DNA of 64,000 bases from Capitulum mitella (Eukaryota > Arthropoda > Thecostraca > Pollicipedomorpha > Pollicipedidae), in assembly GCA_030062745.1 (NCBI GenBank), contig CP099846.1, positions 22,613,701 through 22,677,700 of the forward strand. The letters are read 5' to 3'. The notes beneath the pieces were generated by a model that worked only from the letters and a program-made list of their open reading frames with translations, was not told the DNA's origin and made no database searches. This document shows, in pieces, positions 24,128 through 36,999 of the stretch; the first letter of the stretch is position 1, and each line of letters opens with the position of its first letter. The position numbers were made by a program, and so were the translations under genes.

Positions 24128-27100
24128 CGGCTGCCGGGTCGGAGTCGGGCGGCGCCGGCGGCCCAGGCTCGGGCGAAAAACCTGAGTTCTCAAGCTCAGC
24201 GCATCGGCCGCTGAGAGTGAGCCTGAGCCTCGGCAGGCCGGGCTAGGGTTTCGGACCAGTGTCACTGGGACAGGGTTGTGGCGAGGCGTACAGCACGTCT
24301 GTGGACTGCCTGTGGGCTGGCGCGGTAGTCCGAGACACCCTCTGAGCCCGATTTGGATTTTTGTGCTACATTCCTCAGCGTGACCAACTTGGTCATTGCT
24401 CGGAGGGCGGGGTTCTAGAGAGAATCTCGTGGATTTGGTCCAAGGATGCAAGGATCCATGGATTTCTCGGACCTCGTGCGGAGCGCGAAGGGCTGGCTCG
24501 TGAAGAGCTGCGCGGTACACCGTCCCGAGCCGGAACCTACCGCTCGTGTGGCATCATCTCTCCAGCGAGCTGATCTCAGCGGAGCATAATGCTCTTCTTA
24601 GGCGAGACCGGTTGTTGAACAAAGGACTGATGAATAGGCAGCTCGACTGGAACTGAAACCGCTGATCCGACCAAAATGGCGCGTTGTACGATCATTCGAG
24701 CGTCGGTTGGTTATTGTGTTATTTAACGACGCTCTCGACTACCAGGGTCATCTCGCGTCGCAGCCTCTCTCGCCGGTTGTCGCGAGGGACGGCGATCATT
24801 GGAGCGTCAAACGATAGTTCTGCTTACTGGACAGACAAAAGAAATGTATGTGGTTGTCGGAGTGGTTTCGCCGTTGAGGTTGAACGCAAGGAGCGTTAAT
24901 TGAAGACGGACATTTTGAATCTGTTGGCGCTGTTGGTGGAAGTTCAACCTGCTTTTACGGATTCAGTTCAAGGGGCTGTAAATCCCGTCGATGCGTGGGC
25001 TTGAAGAAATGTGTTTAAAGACTACTGCATCAAAAGCCTTTCATCATCCATCAGGACAGGTAAGGCAGGACCTGCGGCAAGACCTGCTAAAACACTAACC
25101 ACTTAGAAACCCTTTAATTCTAATGTGCTTCTGGTGTCTCTGCCCTCTTCCATACCAAAAAATGAAACGCAGGCGTGAGGAAGTACTTCTGTTACTCCCC
25201 TGTTGCCAGCCCCAAGGGGCCGCGTAACGGTCGCGATAGTATGGAGACGACTGGCACCTTTTGACCGCGCTCAGTGGTACCCTGGACTCCACCTGAGACG
25301 CGCCGTGCCAGCAGAAGCTGACAGAGCACGGCACGTGGCGGGGTGTTGGCGAGGGTCACGGTACACGGGTGGACTCCGTGACGTACCGCTGTCATTCAGC
25401 GTGGGTTTGTAGCCCTTCATTTGCGGTTTTGTCGGCTCATAGAACCCAGGATGGGATTACGAGACTTCCACCGAAAATATGTAAAGTTGATCTGTTCGGT
25501 TGAGAATCAGATTACCGTTGCAGGGACGCTCTAAGTCAAACATCCAAAGATGGCCGACCTTGTTCGATCTCAGATGCACCTAACTGCCGCTCTGTTGCCT
25601 TACACTTTCCTCATTAACAGAGGCAAAAAAATAACTCCCTCTCACTTGATCTCGTGCTATTCGGCTTCACTTTATTTTGTTGGAAGGACATCTGCCTTTC
25701 AATCACTATGAGGAACAGAACGAGGAGAAGATTTAAGCGGTATATCCAAGCCGATTAGATCACGTCACGTCGTCTTTTATTCCTTTTAAAAGCATTCCTA
25801 ATTTACGGAACGATTTATGAGGATCAAGGTAATATGTCATCCTCAGGTCGTTGGATTCGCAATTTGGCTTTTATTTCCAGGAATTCTTTCAAATGGCTTA
25901 GAAAGAACGACGGGCACAATTTATGTCATCATCAATACTCATTGTATTCTGAAAACGTGAACCAATTAAACCATCAGATATTATTCTTGGTTATACGAAT
26001 CATCTTTGTTACTGGAACCATCTTTGTAGAAGACATCCCAAATCGCTACGAAACGAAAGGCGTACAGCCATTCATGAAGAACTTCATGATTTTAACGCGC
26101 CATCGATAAAACGAATGCGTTTTTACGAAAAGGGCACTGAAACAAGTTTGTCGTTGTGCTCAAACGTAACCAAAGTGTTCAGTCGCCCAGCATAGCACAA
26201 GGGTGGATGCTCAGCGCCTTTCCGCAGCACACTGCCACTCTGTCTGTACCTCAAGGCCCGTCTCAACCAGGCATGGACGAACGACGGGCATAGACAACGA
26301 CAACACCTGTACACCCGCATTTCAAACAGCCCAACAGCACGCCACGCGCCCCAAACTGAGCCTTTACTACGTCGTTCTCATTACCACCCCACAACAGCCA
26401 GGCCCGAAATCGGCACCCACCGCCGCAACGGGCCATGAATCCCCCGTAAACCGACAGCGGCGGCTTACACCGGGCCGGCATGCGAGCGGCGCCTACCTGC
26501 GTCGGTCGTCGGCCCCGGCGAGACGGCGGCGGCGGATCGACGCGTCGACGGCCGGCGGCGCGTCGGCGGCGAGTGAGCCGGGCCGGCCGGCGGCGGCGGC
26601 GGCCCCGTGATCAATCAGCGAGCGCCGCGCCGCCGGCGGCCGGCCCGGCGGCCGCCCGGGCCGTGCCCTCGGGCGGTGGGTCACCGACCTGCCGACGGGT
26701 CATGCCCCCTGCGGCTGGGCCGTAGGCCGGTGGGCCGCTCGGCAGGGGTCGCCATGCCGTGCGACTGGTTGGCTGACGGGTCAGCAGGGATCAATGCGCC
26801 CTCTGCGGGTGAGTCGCAGGCGCGACTCCCGGAGGCAGGTTTTTGATCTCGGGTCACTGCAGGTCGGGTCACATGCCTGCGGAGGCTGTAGAAACATGCC
26901 GCTGAATCACAGCCTGTGAGCGGAATTTGAGTTGCTGCTCGTGTTCCAAGCAAAGCAATCAAAGCGTTTTTCCACTCACAAAACAAGGGCGTTAAGTTCG
27001 CCAATGTTTCCTCGCTTCAACATCAGCGAAATTTGCAGAGTGCTGGCGACTGACAAAGGCCCTCGCCTCCCCCCAGCCGGGCGGGGGCAGCGTGCCCCGG

Positions 27101-27354
27101 GGCGACAAAGAGGGGACGTCCCCCTCGGCTGGGGGACGAGGGCCCGAGATGAGTCACGGCGTGTGCCAGGGTCGGCGCCGGGAGGCGGGGAGGCGGACAG
27201 GGCGCTGATCGAGTGCCGAGCTTCGTCACGATCCGCTCGGAGCCCGGCTCGTCTGCGGGCCGCGCCGAGCAGAGCCTCACCGCGACGGTGTAAGGCGATA
27301 GCGGCGCACGTGACCGCACAGTCGGACGGCTCCGGTGGCACTGACCCGCAGACG
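23022..27354. other. GC-rich and mixed DNA, no gene recognised
   Basis: Holds CpG-rich blocks (23.2-24.2 kb, 26.4-27.3 kb), a C13 run near 23687 and a GGC trinucleotide stretch (about 24096-24120). The latter gives poly-Gly/Arg/Ala in every frame. No coding evidence was seen. Confidence 0.45.
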
Positions 27355-27510
27355 TACTGTCAGAGCAGAGCCGCTGTACTGCAGGTCTACTGTCAGAACA
27401 GTGAGGCGTTGTATTGCAGGCCCACTGTCAGCTCAGAGGGCCGCTGTACTGCAGGCCTGCTGTCAAGGGGCGCTGTACTGGAGATCCACTGTCAGACCAG
27501 AGGGAAAAGG
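27355..27510. repeat. Minisatellite of 29-36-bp units
   Basis: Four to five units of the type CACTGTCAGANCAGAGGGCC followed by GCTGTACTGCAGGC. The third copy is the closest to consensus and the fourth has lost about 6 bp. Open frames reading through it (such as 26932-27570) yield repeated Tyr/Cys/Gln-rich peptide and are artefacts. Confidence 0.75.
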
Positions 27511-30500
27511 AAGATGTACGGTCATCCTTGTGTCAGAAGTCTTGTTCCAAGTATCCTAAACGGACCGTGAACAGAGGCCGTCATGTCGCCGACAGAGCCG
27601 TTGACCTGTCATTGAAAGGGATGATTTTATTTCTTGTGCATTGGCGTTCACTGATGACCACACTGAACAATGTGGTTTTTAAAAACACTTCGAAACTGAT
27701 AATACAATGATCCTCAGACACGTGCTCATGCAGAATGGGAGGCGATGTTTTACGTTGGCTATTGGCCAAGAACTGAAATTTGCGCACACAACAACGGAAT
27801 TGTTTAATTGTCCGTTGATAAGAGTACGAAACATGACAGTGCAGGTCAGTTGCCACGCTTCCTATGGTCATCGTCAACCTGCTTCTCTCCATTCTCTTTT
27901 CTGCCCTACGTTGGTGCGAATCCTCACCAAAATTCGACTTTGTCTAAATATTTCTTTGCATTACATGAGACGAACGTATCGATGCGTCGCCTCGATGGTC
28001 TATGGACATTAACTCTTACGTAATGCACGACACGATCGACAGACTGAGTGGTACAGATAGCTCTGTCTTAGATGCAAGGCATCATGATGACAGCACATTT
28101 GTTCAAGCGTATCGAAATGCCCTGCACAGTCGATGGACCCTGTTAGATGCTTAGATATCGTGTACAGTGCAGCCTTTTAATCACTCGAAATGTAAAAATC
28201 CAATGTCCCAGAAGTGACATCCGAAGTTCAACGACGCCGCTAGTAGACCCTTCGCGAGGCTGAGATGCTCTTCCGCAGATTGTATTCTCGTGACCGTAAA
28301 TGGAACAGCTAGGAAACATCCATAACGCGCCAAACTACTGCTTTGGTGACATGAAACAACACACGTTCAGCTCTTGTTTCCAAGGCACCACGCCAGTGTA
28401 ACACGGCAAAGTGCGTTTGTAACTAGCGCGAAGTTACAAAAGTTTGTTACAAAAAGCAGTTTTGTAACAAAACTGTTAGGTGCGTATTATCACAGTGCAT
28501 GCAACGGACGGCTAAACTTATCACTTGTTAACTCGGCACTGCCTGTGATATTCCGCCAGCCGCAGGCGCATGGGGGAAGGGGAAATCGACCCCTGGAACC
28601 AAAAGTTTGATATAAAATATTTTGATGTTAATAGGAACGGGACGTCTTCTTCACATCTGCGTTTGCAATTTGACATCTTAAGTTGGCCGTTGACGCCACA
28701 GGCCTGTACAATGTTTAAGCTTATGGCCAAAAATATACTACACGTTTAATAACATCTAGCCAAGCATTAACTGAGTGACAGCTTTGAACACCAAAAAATT
28801 ACCAGAGTTCGGCGTATCTGGAGGTAGGATAATTACAGGAACAGTCATCCTAGCACAGCCTATGATAATGTTGTAACTTTGAGTTGTGATGTTACGGCCA
28901 GTGCCGTCGATGGCCGGGCAGTAACAATGCGGTCGCACTCCTGATCGCTCTTTCCTTCTCACATTCGCTCTCTCCTTGTGTATTGCAACGTACGGTCACC
29001 GCACATTGCGCAATACGATCCTTGCGTCTCAAATGGTAATAAATAGCTTGGCGAACAGTAGTAGCGTTCAGGCGGAGGCGCCTGCTAGCGCCTGCAGCAG
29101 CCGACCCAGTCGACGACGACCGACGGGCTGGTCCGTAAAACGTATATTGGGCCATAAGATGCTACAGTTTTGGTTAGATTGCTATGGTTTTGGCACCATG
29201 AGGTGCAGAGATAAACATTGAATTCGCAAAAGCATTATGGTCTGCGTTGAATCTTAAATGCCCAATAATCTTCGGAATTCAAAACGGCAATTTTTCCGTG
29301 TTGGCTTGTCATGTAATCAAATTTCTGGCAAAAACACAGCACAAAAATCTTTCAATTCAGACCTGACTACCCCGAACGTTAGCGAGCATAAGAGAGGGAG
29401 GAGACCTATCCGTTGGTCATAAGCTAGATGAGAAGTTAGTAGTGAGGCAGGAATAGTGCCAGAAGACGAAATAAGAAAATGATCATAGCTAGGTGCTCAG
29501 CGTAAGCCACAATTTCCACCACATCGCTGAACATGTTCATCAGAACGAATAGAACCAAACAAACGAGACTATTTCTGAAAAAGGAAAAAGCGCCGCACAA
29601 CGCCACAACCAACGACGCATGACGCCCACTGTCCGGACAGCCGGCGGCCACGGCCAGCCCGTGTCTCGCCGGCCCACGTGGGTGCGGGTCATCGGCGTTC
29701 GCGGCCACGGTCGCGCCCGGTCAGGCTCAGCCGGAACTCGTGGCGGCAGGCTGGCCTGGCCGGGCGAAGTGCCGCATTCTTCAGAACTGACAGCGACTTA
29801 CAGCCAAATTAGGAGGCATTTTCGCGTTTAAGCATCAAATAGACAGGTTCGTATGTTAGTCTGAGATGAGTTTCATTCTTTCTCTTTGTGGTGTGGAGTA
29901 CGTGAACCACGCCCAAAAGCTCAATGTAGCGACCTCTTTGCCGTCTGACGCCTAGTGGTGATTACGTGTTAAATTGCCTCAAACGTTATGGCCTCTTGCC
30001 GCAGGGAAGACGGAAGTGTTGTTTAATTAGGGAAACCGTGATTTAAAGGTACAGCGACCCTACAAGGAAGCCGCCACTGACTGCACTCAGTTATTCTGTG
30101 ACCGGGTTTGATCCTGGCGCGCCGTATCTGTCGGCGTTTGTCACTGTCGCACGGCATGCTTCATGCAGCCCAACTCCCGCGGCGCCAGTTTGTTTTTCGC
30201 TCCGCAAAACTTGAACTCTGCCGTGTTGCTGATAACACCACTCACGTGGCTGCTTAATCTGGCTGAATCCTTGCAGACCATTCTCAAGGACTAGGAACGT
30301 AATTTATTAGATTTAATGTTTGCGAATTTTGACTCGACACTAGTAACTAATGATATTTTAGCCGGCTTTACCCATCCACTGTAATTTGGGCGCTAGTCCC
30401 ATTAGTTTCGTAGTGCCGCGTTACGCTTTCAGTCTCCCCGTCACGTCACCACGGGACGAAAGGCAACGGCAACATCGGCGCAGCCAGGGGGCGGCCCCCC

Positions 30501-31922
30501 CCCCCCACTTAGTTCCGCGTTTTTCCCTGAAACCCTTTGCACACCGTTTTCCCAGCAGGCGGTTTTCGTATGATTTCAATTCTCACTGAGCTCTGGCTTC
30601 CCCCCCCCTGAGAAAATACTGGCTTTGCCCGTGGACCGCAAAGACAACTGTAGACGGCATCTGCATTGGTCCGGCGTTTTTCCGTCGTCATCCAACGTCA
30701 GTAATCTCCAGACCACAATGTTGACCTAAACATGAAACACAAAAAAGCAGTCCACAAACGGTTTGTTTATATGCCAACGAACAGTACAACGAGAACCATT
30801 TGCTCAAAATACTTGTACCTCAGCATATACCTGTGCAAGATTCGCAATGTCCATAATGCCTTCCTCTTAACGCCGGCATATTACGATATCGTTATCAAGT
30901 TATCTGGTATTGAAGCTGATCAACTCGCAAGCCATTTCGTTATTTTCCCTCCATAATGTATCATCACACTCAGCTTTGCACGTTTATTAAAAAAAACACA
31001 CACACACACAAACGTTTGAACGAATTCTACAACAAAGCGGGAGCAGCTCTAGACCGTGGCATTCATGTTTTGTGAGAATGTCACCCCACGCATGTCTGCC
31101 GCAAACATCTGTTGGCGTCTACGGAGGCCAGTGTCACAGCGTGAAATCGTTGTGACGCCACACATTTGAGCCCGGGAAATTAAGTGGTCTGTGCCTCTGA
31201 GGGAACTCAACGTATGTGCATTCAGTCAACTTGGACCGATATTCTCCTAGAAGTACTGCTTTGCAGAACTAGCTGCAAACCGGACGCTCAAGTCTTGTGC
31301 GCGTTGCTTTATAACTCTTGTCAGTCAGGATGGAATCATTTCAGCTTGTCCAGGCAGACCGTCTGCGTGTACCTCGCCTGAATGGCGCCAGACACTATGC
31401 CTGGAGTTGGTTGGCAAGAAAGGCACCACAAGAGTTTAAGAGCAACAAGGGACAAAATAGCCGTCGCGCGCGTGAAATTTCAACCCTCCATTGTTTGGCA
31501 TTGCTGCACACGCAGTCAACGTAGATGGGAGACCGGTAGGACTTAACGAGGCTCTGGCGGCGGCCCTCCTGGGCTGATGCTTCTGATCAAAAGCACCGTA
31601 GACTTTGTGGACTCTGAAACTTACGCTTGTTTGCACCCGAGAGCACTACCCTGCAAAACCACCGAGCTCACCAGTGGCCGCCACTGCTGCTCATACTAAA
31701 TATCTTGCGTCCAAGCCTGTCAACAGTCCAAACATTCTCTGCAACGCATGTTTCGATATAGGCTGTGCTGGAACGTTATGGAACACTTTCCTGGAACGGA
31801 AAACGGACGTTTTTTTATGCCCACAGCCGTCTTCAAAACGTTTTCAAAGATGTAAAGATGAAAAAGACAGTACGTGTCTCCTTAGTTTCTAGACTGCCTC
31901 AATGAGGCCGGATAATTTCTCT
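27511..31922. other. No gene recognised
   Basis: Ordinary-composition DNA without a recognisable family. Minor features are a 9-bp inverted repeat GTTACAAAA/TTTTGTAAC near 28446-28470, C runs near 30496 and 30600, and a short CA run near 30995. The short frames do not resemble known proteins. Confidence 0.45.
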
Positions 31923-31926
31923 TTAA

Positions 31927-33093
31927 CCCTATTCCCGGAGGGTTAGACGATATGGCCGATTCCTGGCAGGGGGGGGGAAGATTCGGCCCCCCCTCCCCTG
32001 AGATCTTGAGAATTACTCACCCGATTTCATCGCAACAAACGGCAATCGATTTGCCATGACGTAAACTACACAAAAAGGAGGCCAAAAGGTCAAAATGGGA
32101 GATATTTTTGGACTTCCTATGACTCCGTTGTTAATGGACCGATTTTGATGACATTGGCATGAATCGACAGATTATGAATGGGACGTTTACCATTGCTCCA
32201 TACATTTGAAATTTTGAGAAAATTCATAGGCGTTCACAAGATTTTGAAAATAGAGAATTAGTTTTTCAACAGCTGAATGAACAAAAAAGGCAAAAGCACT
32301 TTTTTGGCTTTTGGTAGTCATGTTAAACTAAAGAAATACAAATCTTATTGCAATGTTTGTACAATGTTAGCATAGGCGGTGTCAGGGACATGAAAAAGGA
32401 GGAACTGTCATGGTCACATGCTCTTCATATGAACTTGTGATCTTTGACCTTGATTGACCTCCACTGACCTTGGAGTCACTTGGAATGACCTCGTAAGCAT
32501 TTAATATTATCTGTAAACGTTTCCAATCATTTGAATCCACTCTGTTTCAAAAATTCCATTTTACTGCTATTGAGATATAGAGTCCGCGCACTGACATTTT
32601 ACGTCATAGCTCTGTGACCCAACCTGACATCAAGCTGAAACTTAATACACAAGTAGAGGACACCATTCTACGTGATACTCATCCTGGGTTTGGCATTTGA
32701 AAAATAGTGCCGAAATTATTACTATAAAACCAAATTTTGATTTTTGACCTTGACTTGACCTTGTAAAGTGATCTTAGATACACAAAATTAAAATTGCACG
32801 TTGCACAGCTACTTAACTATGCATCGATGTAAAAATTTAAGTTCTAGCTTAAAAACGCTAGTTTTGGCAGTCATTTTACCCTCAACATGGTCAAAAATGG
32901 CCTGAGGTCCCTCCCAAAAACGTTGCCTGGCTCCATCCCCCGATCAAAATAAAATCTCAAAATTTTGTCACAGTACGTAGAAAAAGTAGCTAGGAAAAGT
33001 CACCAAGTTTTGTGAAGCTGCGTCAGAATCCCTGCAATTGGCAAGGAAAAACCGCGAGGGGTCGGATTCAGCCCCCCCTTGTCTGGAATAGGG
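31927..33093 (-). mobile_element. Non-autonomous piggyBac-like element, copy 1
   Basis: The 1167-bp element is flanked on both sides by TTAA (31923-31926 and 33094-33097) and begins CCCTATTCC and ends GGAATAGGG. TTAA target sites with CCC-starting termini are the hallmark of piggyBac-type cut-and-paste elements. The interior has no open frame worth reporting, so it depends on a transposase elsewhere. Near both ends are runs of G/C next to a GATTC(C/A)GCCCCCC word. It is the reverse complement of the copy at 38379-39581 along its length. Several TGACCT/TGACCTTGA words lie inside (about 32445-32500 and 32740-32765). Confidence 0.8.
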
Positions 33094-33097
33094 TTAA

Positions 33098-33385
33098 GAC
33101 ATCACGTCAGCCACGACGATCGTTTCCGCGCCTACAGTCCTGTTACAATGCCCAGTAGGCACCGTGGTGCAAAAGGATTTATACGTTAACATTTTGAGCA
33201 TTAAAACACATGTCTGTCATTCCACTGCATCAGAAATGCACATGAAGCACGTCCCGGGGCAGTCGTGTATGTACGTCTTGGCACGATGTTGAGCGACCCG
33301 ATGAAGTGAAGAAGCGAAACACACTTCCTGGCCTACATGTTCACTCCATTGTCATTTACCTTTCGGAAATGGTTTTAGGAACTTC
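33098..33385. other. Spacer between piggyBac-like element and SLC17 remnant
   Basis: Weak similarity to the 3' flank of the other SLC17 copies may extend just past the stop codon (to about 33360). Nothing else is recognised. Confidence 0.4.
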
Positions 33386-34435
33386 TCAAGACGCTTCCAA
33401 GCCACTGTTCAAGTTAACCGAATGCTCCTGAGACTTTTTGTCATTTTCCTCCACCGGAGACTCCTTATCCGCCGGTTCCATCTCACTGCCATCCTCCTCG
33501 TCAGGGTTATAAGACTTCCTGTTCATCGACTGCTCCTCAGAGCTGCCGAATACAAAGAAGATGATGGTGTCGAAGACCATGATCGCCGTCGGCAGCAGGA
33601 TGCAGTACCGCCAACGATCCAGCGTCTCCTGGCCTTCAGTCAAGGCGCCGACCACCAGAGGCGCCAGGAGGCCCAGAATACTGCCGAGGGTGTTGGCGAT
33701 TCCGATGAGGGTTCCAGAGTAGTTGGGCGTCATGTCCACGGGAGCACTCTGCCAGCCCGTGTAGCCGGCGCCGAACAGACCGATGCCGATGAACAGCAAC
33801 ACCTCGACGACCACCTCGTGCTCGCCGAGGAAGGCAATGCAGACCAGTGCGATGACGCCCAACGTCTGCGACGTGAACTGCGCCATACGCCGAATGTTGG
33901 TGACAGTCATCAACAGCTTCTTGCGCAGGTGGTTGCTGAATGTGCCGTACGCCAGTGAGAAGATGAAGGTAAAAAACTCAACGAAACTACCGTGCTGCGT
34001 TCGTTGGGAGGCACCCAGGCACGCAGCAGCGCGTAACCGGACGGGAAGCCGACGCCCAGCACAAAGCCCATGCTGATACGGATGGCGACAAGCGCACGGT
34101 AATCCCAGTAGGCGACGCTCGGAATCAGGAACGTCAGCACGCCGGCCGAATGCCATGACGCTGGACATCTGGGCGGCACGGCCGCCAATCACCTGGGTGT
34201 AGATGTAGCCGTAGTAGAAGCTGCCCAGGATCAGGCCGACGATGTTCTCGTCCCACACGAACGGCCCGTCACTCTGGCCGCTGGTGTCGGAAGAGTTGAC
34301 TGCCGTGTGGTTCACCATGGCCACGATAGCCAGGTTGATGTTGTTGCGCAACATCTAATTGATGACGAAGCCGAAGCAAGCCATCGTGACCACAACGTAG
34401 CGCACTGGCAGCAGGCGCAGCAGAATGTTCGTCAT
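33386..34435 (-). pseudogene. SLC17 (sialin/VGLUT-like) transporter, decayed inverted copy
   Basis: This is the reverse-strand relative of the SLC17 genes at 48-62 kb. The ancestral ATG is at 34435-34433. Compared with the intact frames it has a Tyr-to-stop change (TAG at 34357-34355) just before MLRNNINLAIV. It also has a roughly 20-bp deletion near 34150-34165 that shifts the frame, and a roughly 404-bp internal deletion near 33985 that joins STVVSL directly to FTFIFSLAYG. The deletion removes several membrane segments. The C-terminal part from TFIFSLAYG to the stop reads cleanly, including a Glu/Asp-rich tail (EEQSMNRKSYNPDEE) that is frameshifted in copies B and C. Similarity to the other copies extends upstream past the start, so this is a DNA duplicate rather than a clean processed retrocopy. 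Confidence 0.9.
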
Positions 34436-35931
34436 GGTGACCGGACGTGTCTTGGAGACGTCGTTGGAGACGCCGTCGGATCGTTCGAAGTCGTGCGATA
34501 AGGCCCGCCCTCCTGCTCAGTAGCCGTCTCAGTGGCCGTAAAAAGTGGCGTAAGTGACATGGACAGATTTCTCAAGATAGTGCATCTAACGGTAGCCATA
34601 TCAACCCCGTTTTAAGATGAAGTTGACCTGCTGTCGATTCGCGCATGCACAGTAGCTGTAGTCATGACAGTGAGCAGAGTTTCTTGTGCTCTGCGCGTCA
34701 GAGAGTGGCCCTGATGGCACGCGCACGGGATCGAGTCGGAGACCGACCGTCCAGCGCTCGCCGGCATGCTATTGGGATCAGTTCGGGGAAATCCTGCCAG
34801 GCTGAAGGTCAGCTTGCCAATGAAAGGGAGGAAGAGGGTGGAAATGAAATGGCACAAGGAAGTGGTAATAAAACCAAACGCATCGAAAAGCGAACCCGGT
34901 CTGCCAGTGCAACACTAGGGTAGAATTTTCCATTCATCTTGTCACGTGCTTCTGTCAGTGTAACACCACAGGAACAGTTCACAAACTGTCACAAACACAA
35001 ACACAAACGTTATTGTAATTTTCGTACACGTCTTAGGGTACCATGAAAATAAAGCGGACGACGTTTGGGCCCCGATGGTGCTGGGTAACGAGGTTTCCAT
35101 GCGCCTCCGAGCACAGAAACTTGTCTCGGAGCTGGCCGTGCTGGCAGGCATTGCCGAGAAGTTGCAGGAACTGTCTTCCTTATCGGAAGCTGTGAAAAAT
35201 GTCTCCTCTGCCCCTTTCTCCTGCTCCGGATCCCTTGTATCAAGAAGGTAATGGCTGCCTGCAACGTAAGGAATTGCATGAAAAACGAGATTATGTTAAA
35301 TTGCTGTGTTATAATGAAAGAGGGGTATGAGAGAATGTCCTTCCCAATGTTGCTCAATGCCTCCTCATCGTGCGTAAATTCATGAAAGGGTCAAAGCTTG
35401 TTGTACGATAGCTGACGCTCCACGTCTCACAAACAATAAACACCGTCGTGGTGCGTACTGAAATGGCGAAACACCGTGTTGCGTGCTACGAGACGGCGTC
35501 GCAGCAGTACCGTGCTTGTCGTGACTGTTAAATTGTGTTGTGGCTGTAAAAAGCTCCGAACACCGGGTGTGCCTGGGTATTTTAACACGCGCACTGGAAC
35601 TGGGGGGTCTTTTTGTGCCCTCCCCCACCTGTTTTTCTTGAAAATCTCGAGAACGGATTGGAGCTGGTTGTTGTTACTTTGTGACATTTATGGCGACTGA
35701 ATAACTTGTCGGTTGACGCAGAAAAAATCGAAAATCGGCCGGAAAGTTTTGAAGTTTCGAACATTTGTAGTTAGGTAAACAAAACGAAAATGACTGTTGT
35801 CGCTGACAAAGGGGAACCTTGTGAAAGGACTAGCGTTCTACCTAAGATTACTGCTTGAACACAATCAGGCGACGTCATTGAGGCATAAGTGGTGGATGTA
35901 CCAAGACCAAAGCCATGGTCAGTAAGGGGGA
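34436..35931. other. 5' flank of the inverted SLC17 copy, then no gene recognised
   Basis: The first 120-200 bp resemble the leader of the other SLC17 copies. They carry the same in-frame RSDGVSNDVSK-type block upstream of the ATG, with a stop codon near 34518. Beyond about 34620 nothing is recognised. Confidence 0.5.
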
Positions 35932-36390
35932 AGGTCATCAAAGGTAAAGGTCAACCAGTTTGTGACCAGATCCAAATTTGCTTTGCAACATATCGGTTTG
36001 TATGAAATATGCATTCAAAGACCCTAATAAAAACATGTGTGCGCGCACTGATACGCTTACATATACCAGAGTCAGTGAAGGTCAAGATCGTCAAAGATCA
36101 AGGTCAAATATCTTGTTACCTGGTCCAGATTGGCTTTGCGACATGCCGATTTGCACGAAATATGCATTCAAAGATCCTAATAAAAACACATGTGCGTACA
36201 CGGATACGCTTATATATACCACGGTCAGTGCAGGTCAAGATCATAAAAAGTCAAGGGTAGCTATTTTGTGACCTGCTCCGATTTGCTTCGCAATATGTCG
36301 ATTTGTATGAAATACGCATTCAAAGACCGTATTAAAAACACGGCACATTGATTGGCACATTGATACTATACGTATATACATATACATACA
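35932..36390 (+). repeat. Three-unit tandem repeat of about 150 bp, each opening with AGGTCA
   Basis: Units start at 35932 (147 bp), 36079 (153 bp) and 36232 (about 158 bp). Each begins AGGTCA(A/T), then has a TTTGC(T/A)TTGC-ACAT core, GAAATATGCATTCAAAGA and TAAAAACAC. The first two end in an ACGCTTAnATATACC block. The third unit degrades into ATACATATACATAC. Confidence 0.85.
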
Positions 36391-36999
36391 TAGATAAATA
36401 TTAATGCTGGAAGTGATCAAATGTACCGATGTTGGCTGCCTTCACTGAAAATACGCAAAATATGCGTGCAGCACCTTCATTTATACTCGAGCTATTCCGT
36501 GTTGCTCGAAATCTGATCTGCAAAAAACGAAAAAATGACGACATAGGTCAATGAACTGGCATGACCTCGGCCCTAAGTCCTCAGTCCAAACGTCAAATGA
36601 ATGAAAGTTGTCATATTCCACGTTTTAAGGCTCAAACAAACACCCTTTTTCCGTTTCATTCGAAAAGTTATACCGATTGGCCTGTACAGGCCGAGAAAGT
36701 GTGCAACGTTAACCTTTTCGACTCCATTTGACCTTGAACATATTAACCTAGGGTCATGAATACTGCGCATAATGTAAATTGTTATGGCCATATCCTGTCA
36801 AAAAAATTTCATGTCTCTAGCTTCTTCCGTTTCCGAGATAGGAGGGAGTCCTTTTGGACCCCCTTCCAAAGCGCGTTGGCGCGAAACCCCTTCCTCTGCG
36901 CGGTTTAACATAGCACTTTATAAGTAACCAAATAATATCTGGCCCAGCGTCCACCACCATACCATCACAGATGAATGTAGCTTTGGAACTACAGCAACG
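36391..36999. other. No gene recognised
   Basis: AT-leaning sequence with further TGACCT words, leading into the LINE remnant. Confidence 0.4.

Noticed and set aside
26932-27570. 212-codon frame with repeated Cys/Tyr/Gln segments
   Set aside because: It translates a minisatellite (27355-27510).
30100-30130. GGGTTTGATCCTGG, resembling a tRNA B-box
   Set aside because: No cloverleaf or A-box could be fitted around it.
33422-33958. 178-codon plus frame opposite the inverted SLC17 copy, and similar antisense frames at 48816-49449 and 54179-54421
   Set aside because: Antisense shadows of the SLC17 coding sequence (His/Asp/Gln/Arg-rich).
34436-34560. Inverted SLC17 copy as a processed retrocopy
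   Set aside because: Similarity to the other copies seems to continue upstream of the putative splice-acceptor position and there is no poly-A tail, so a DNA duplication is more likely.
35932-36390. CRISPR-like regular repeats
   Set aside because: The units are contiguous 150-bp tandem repeats without unique spacers, in a eukaryotic context.
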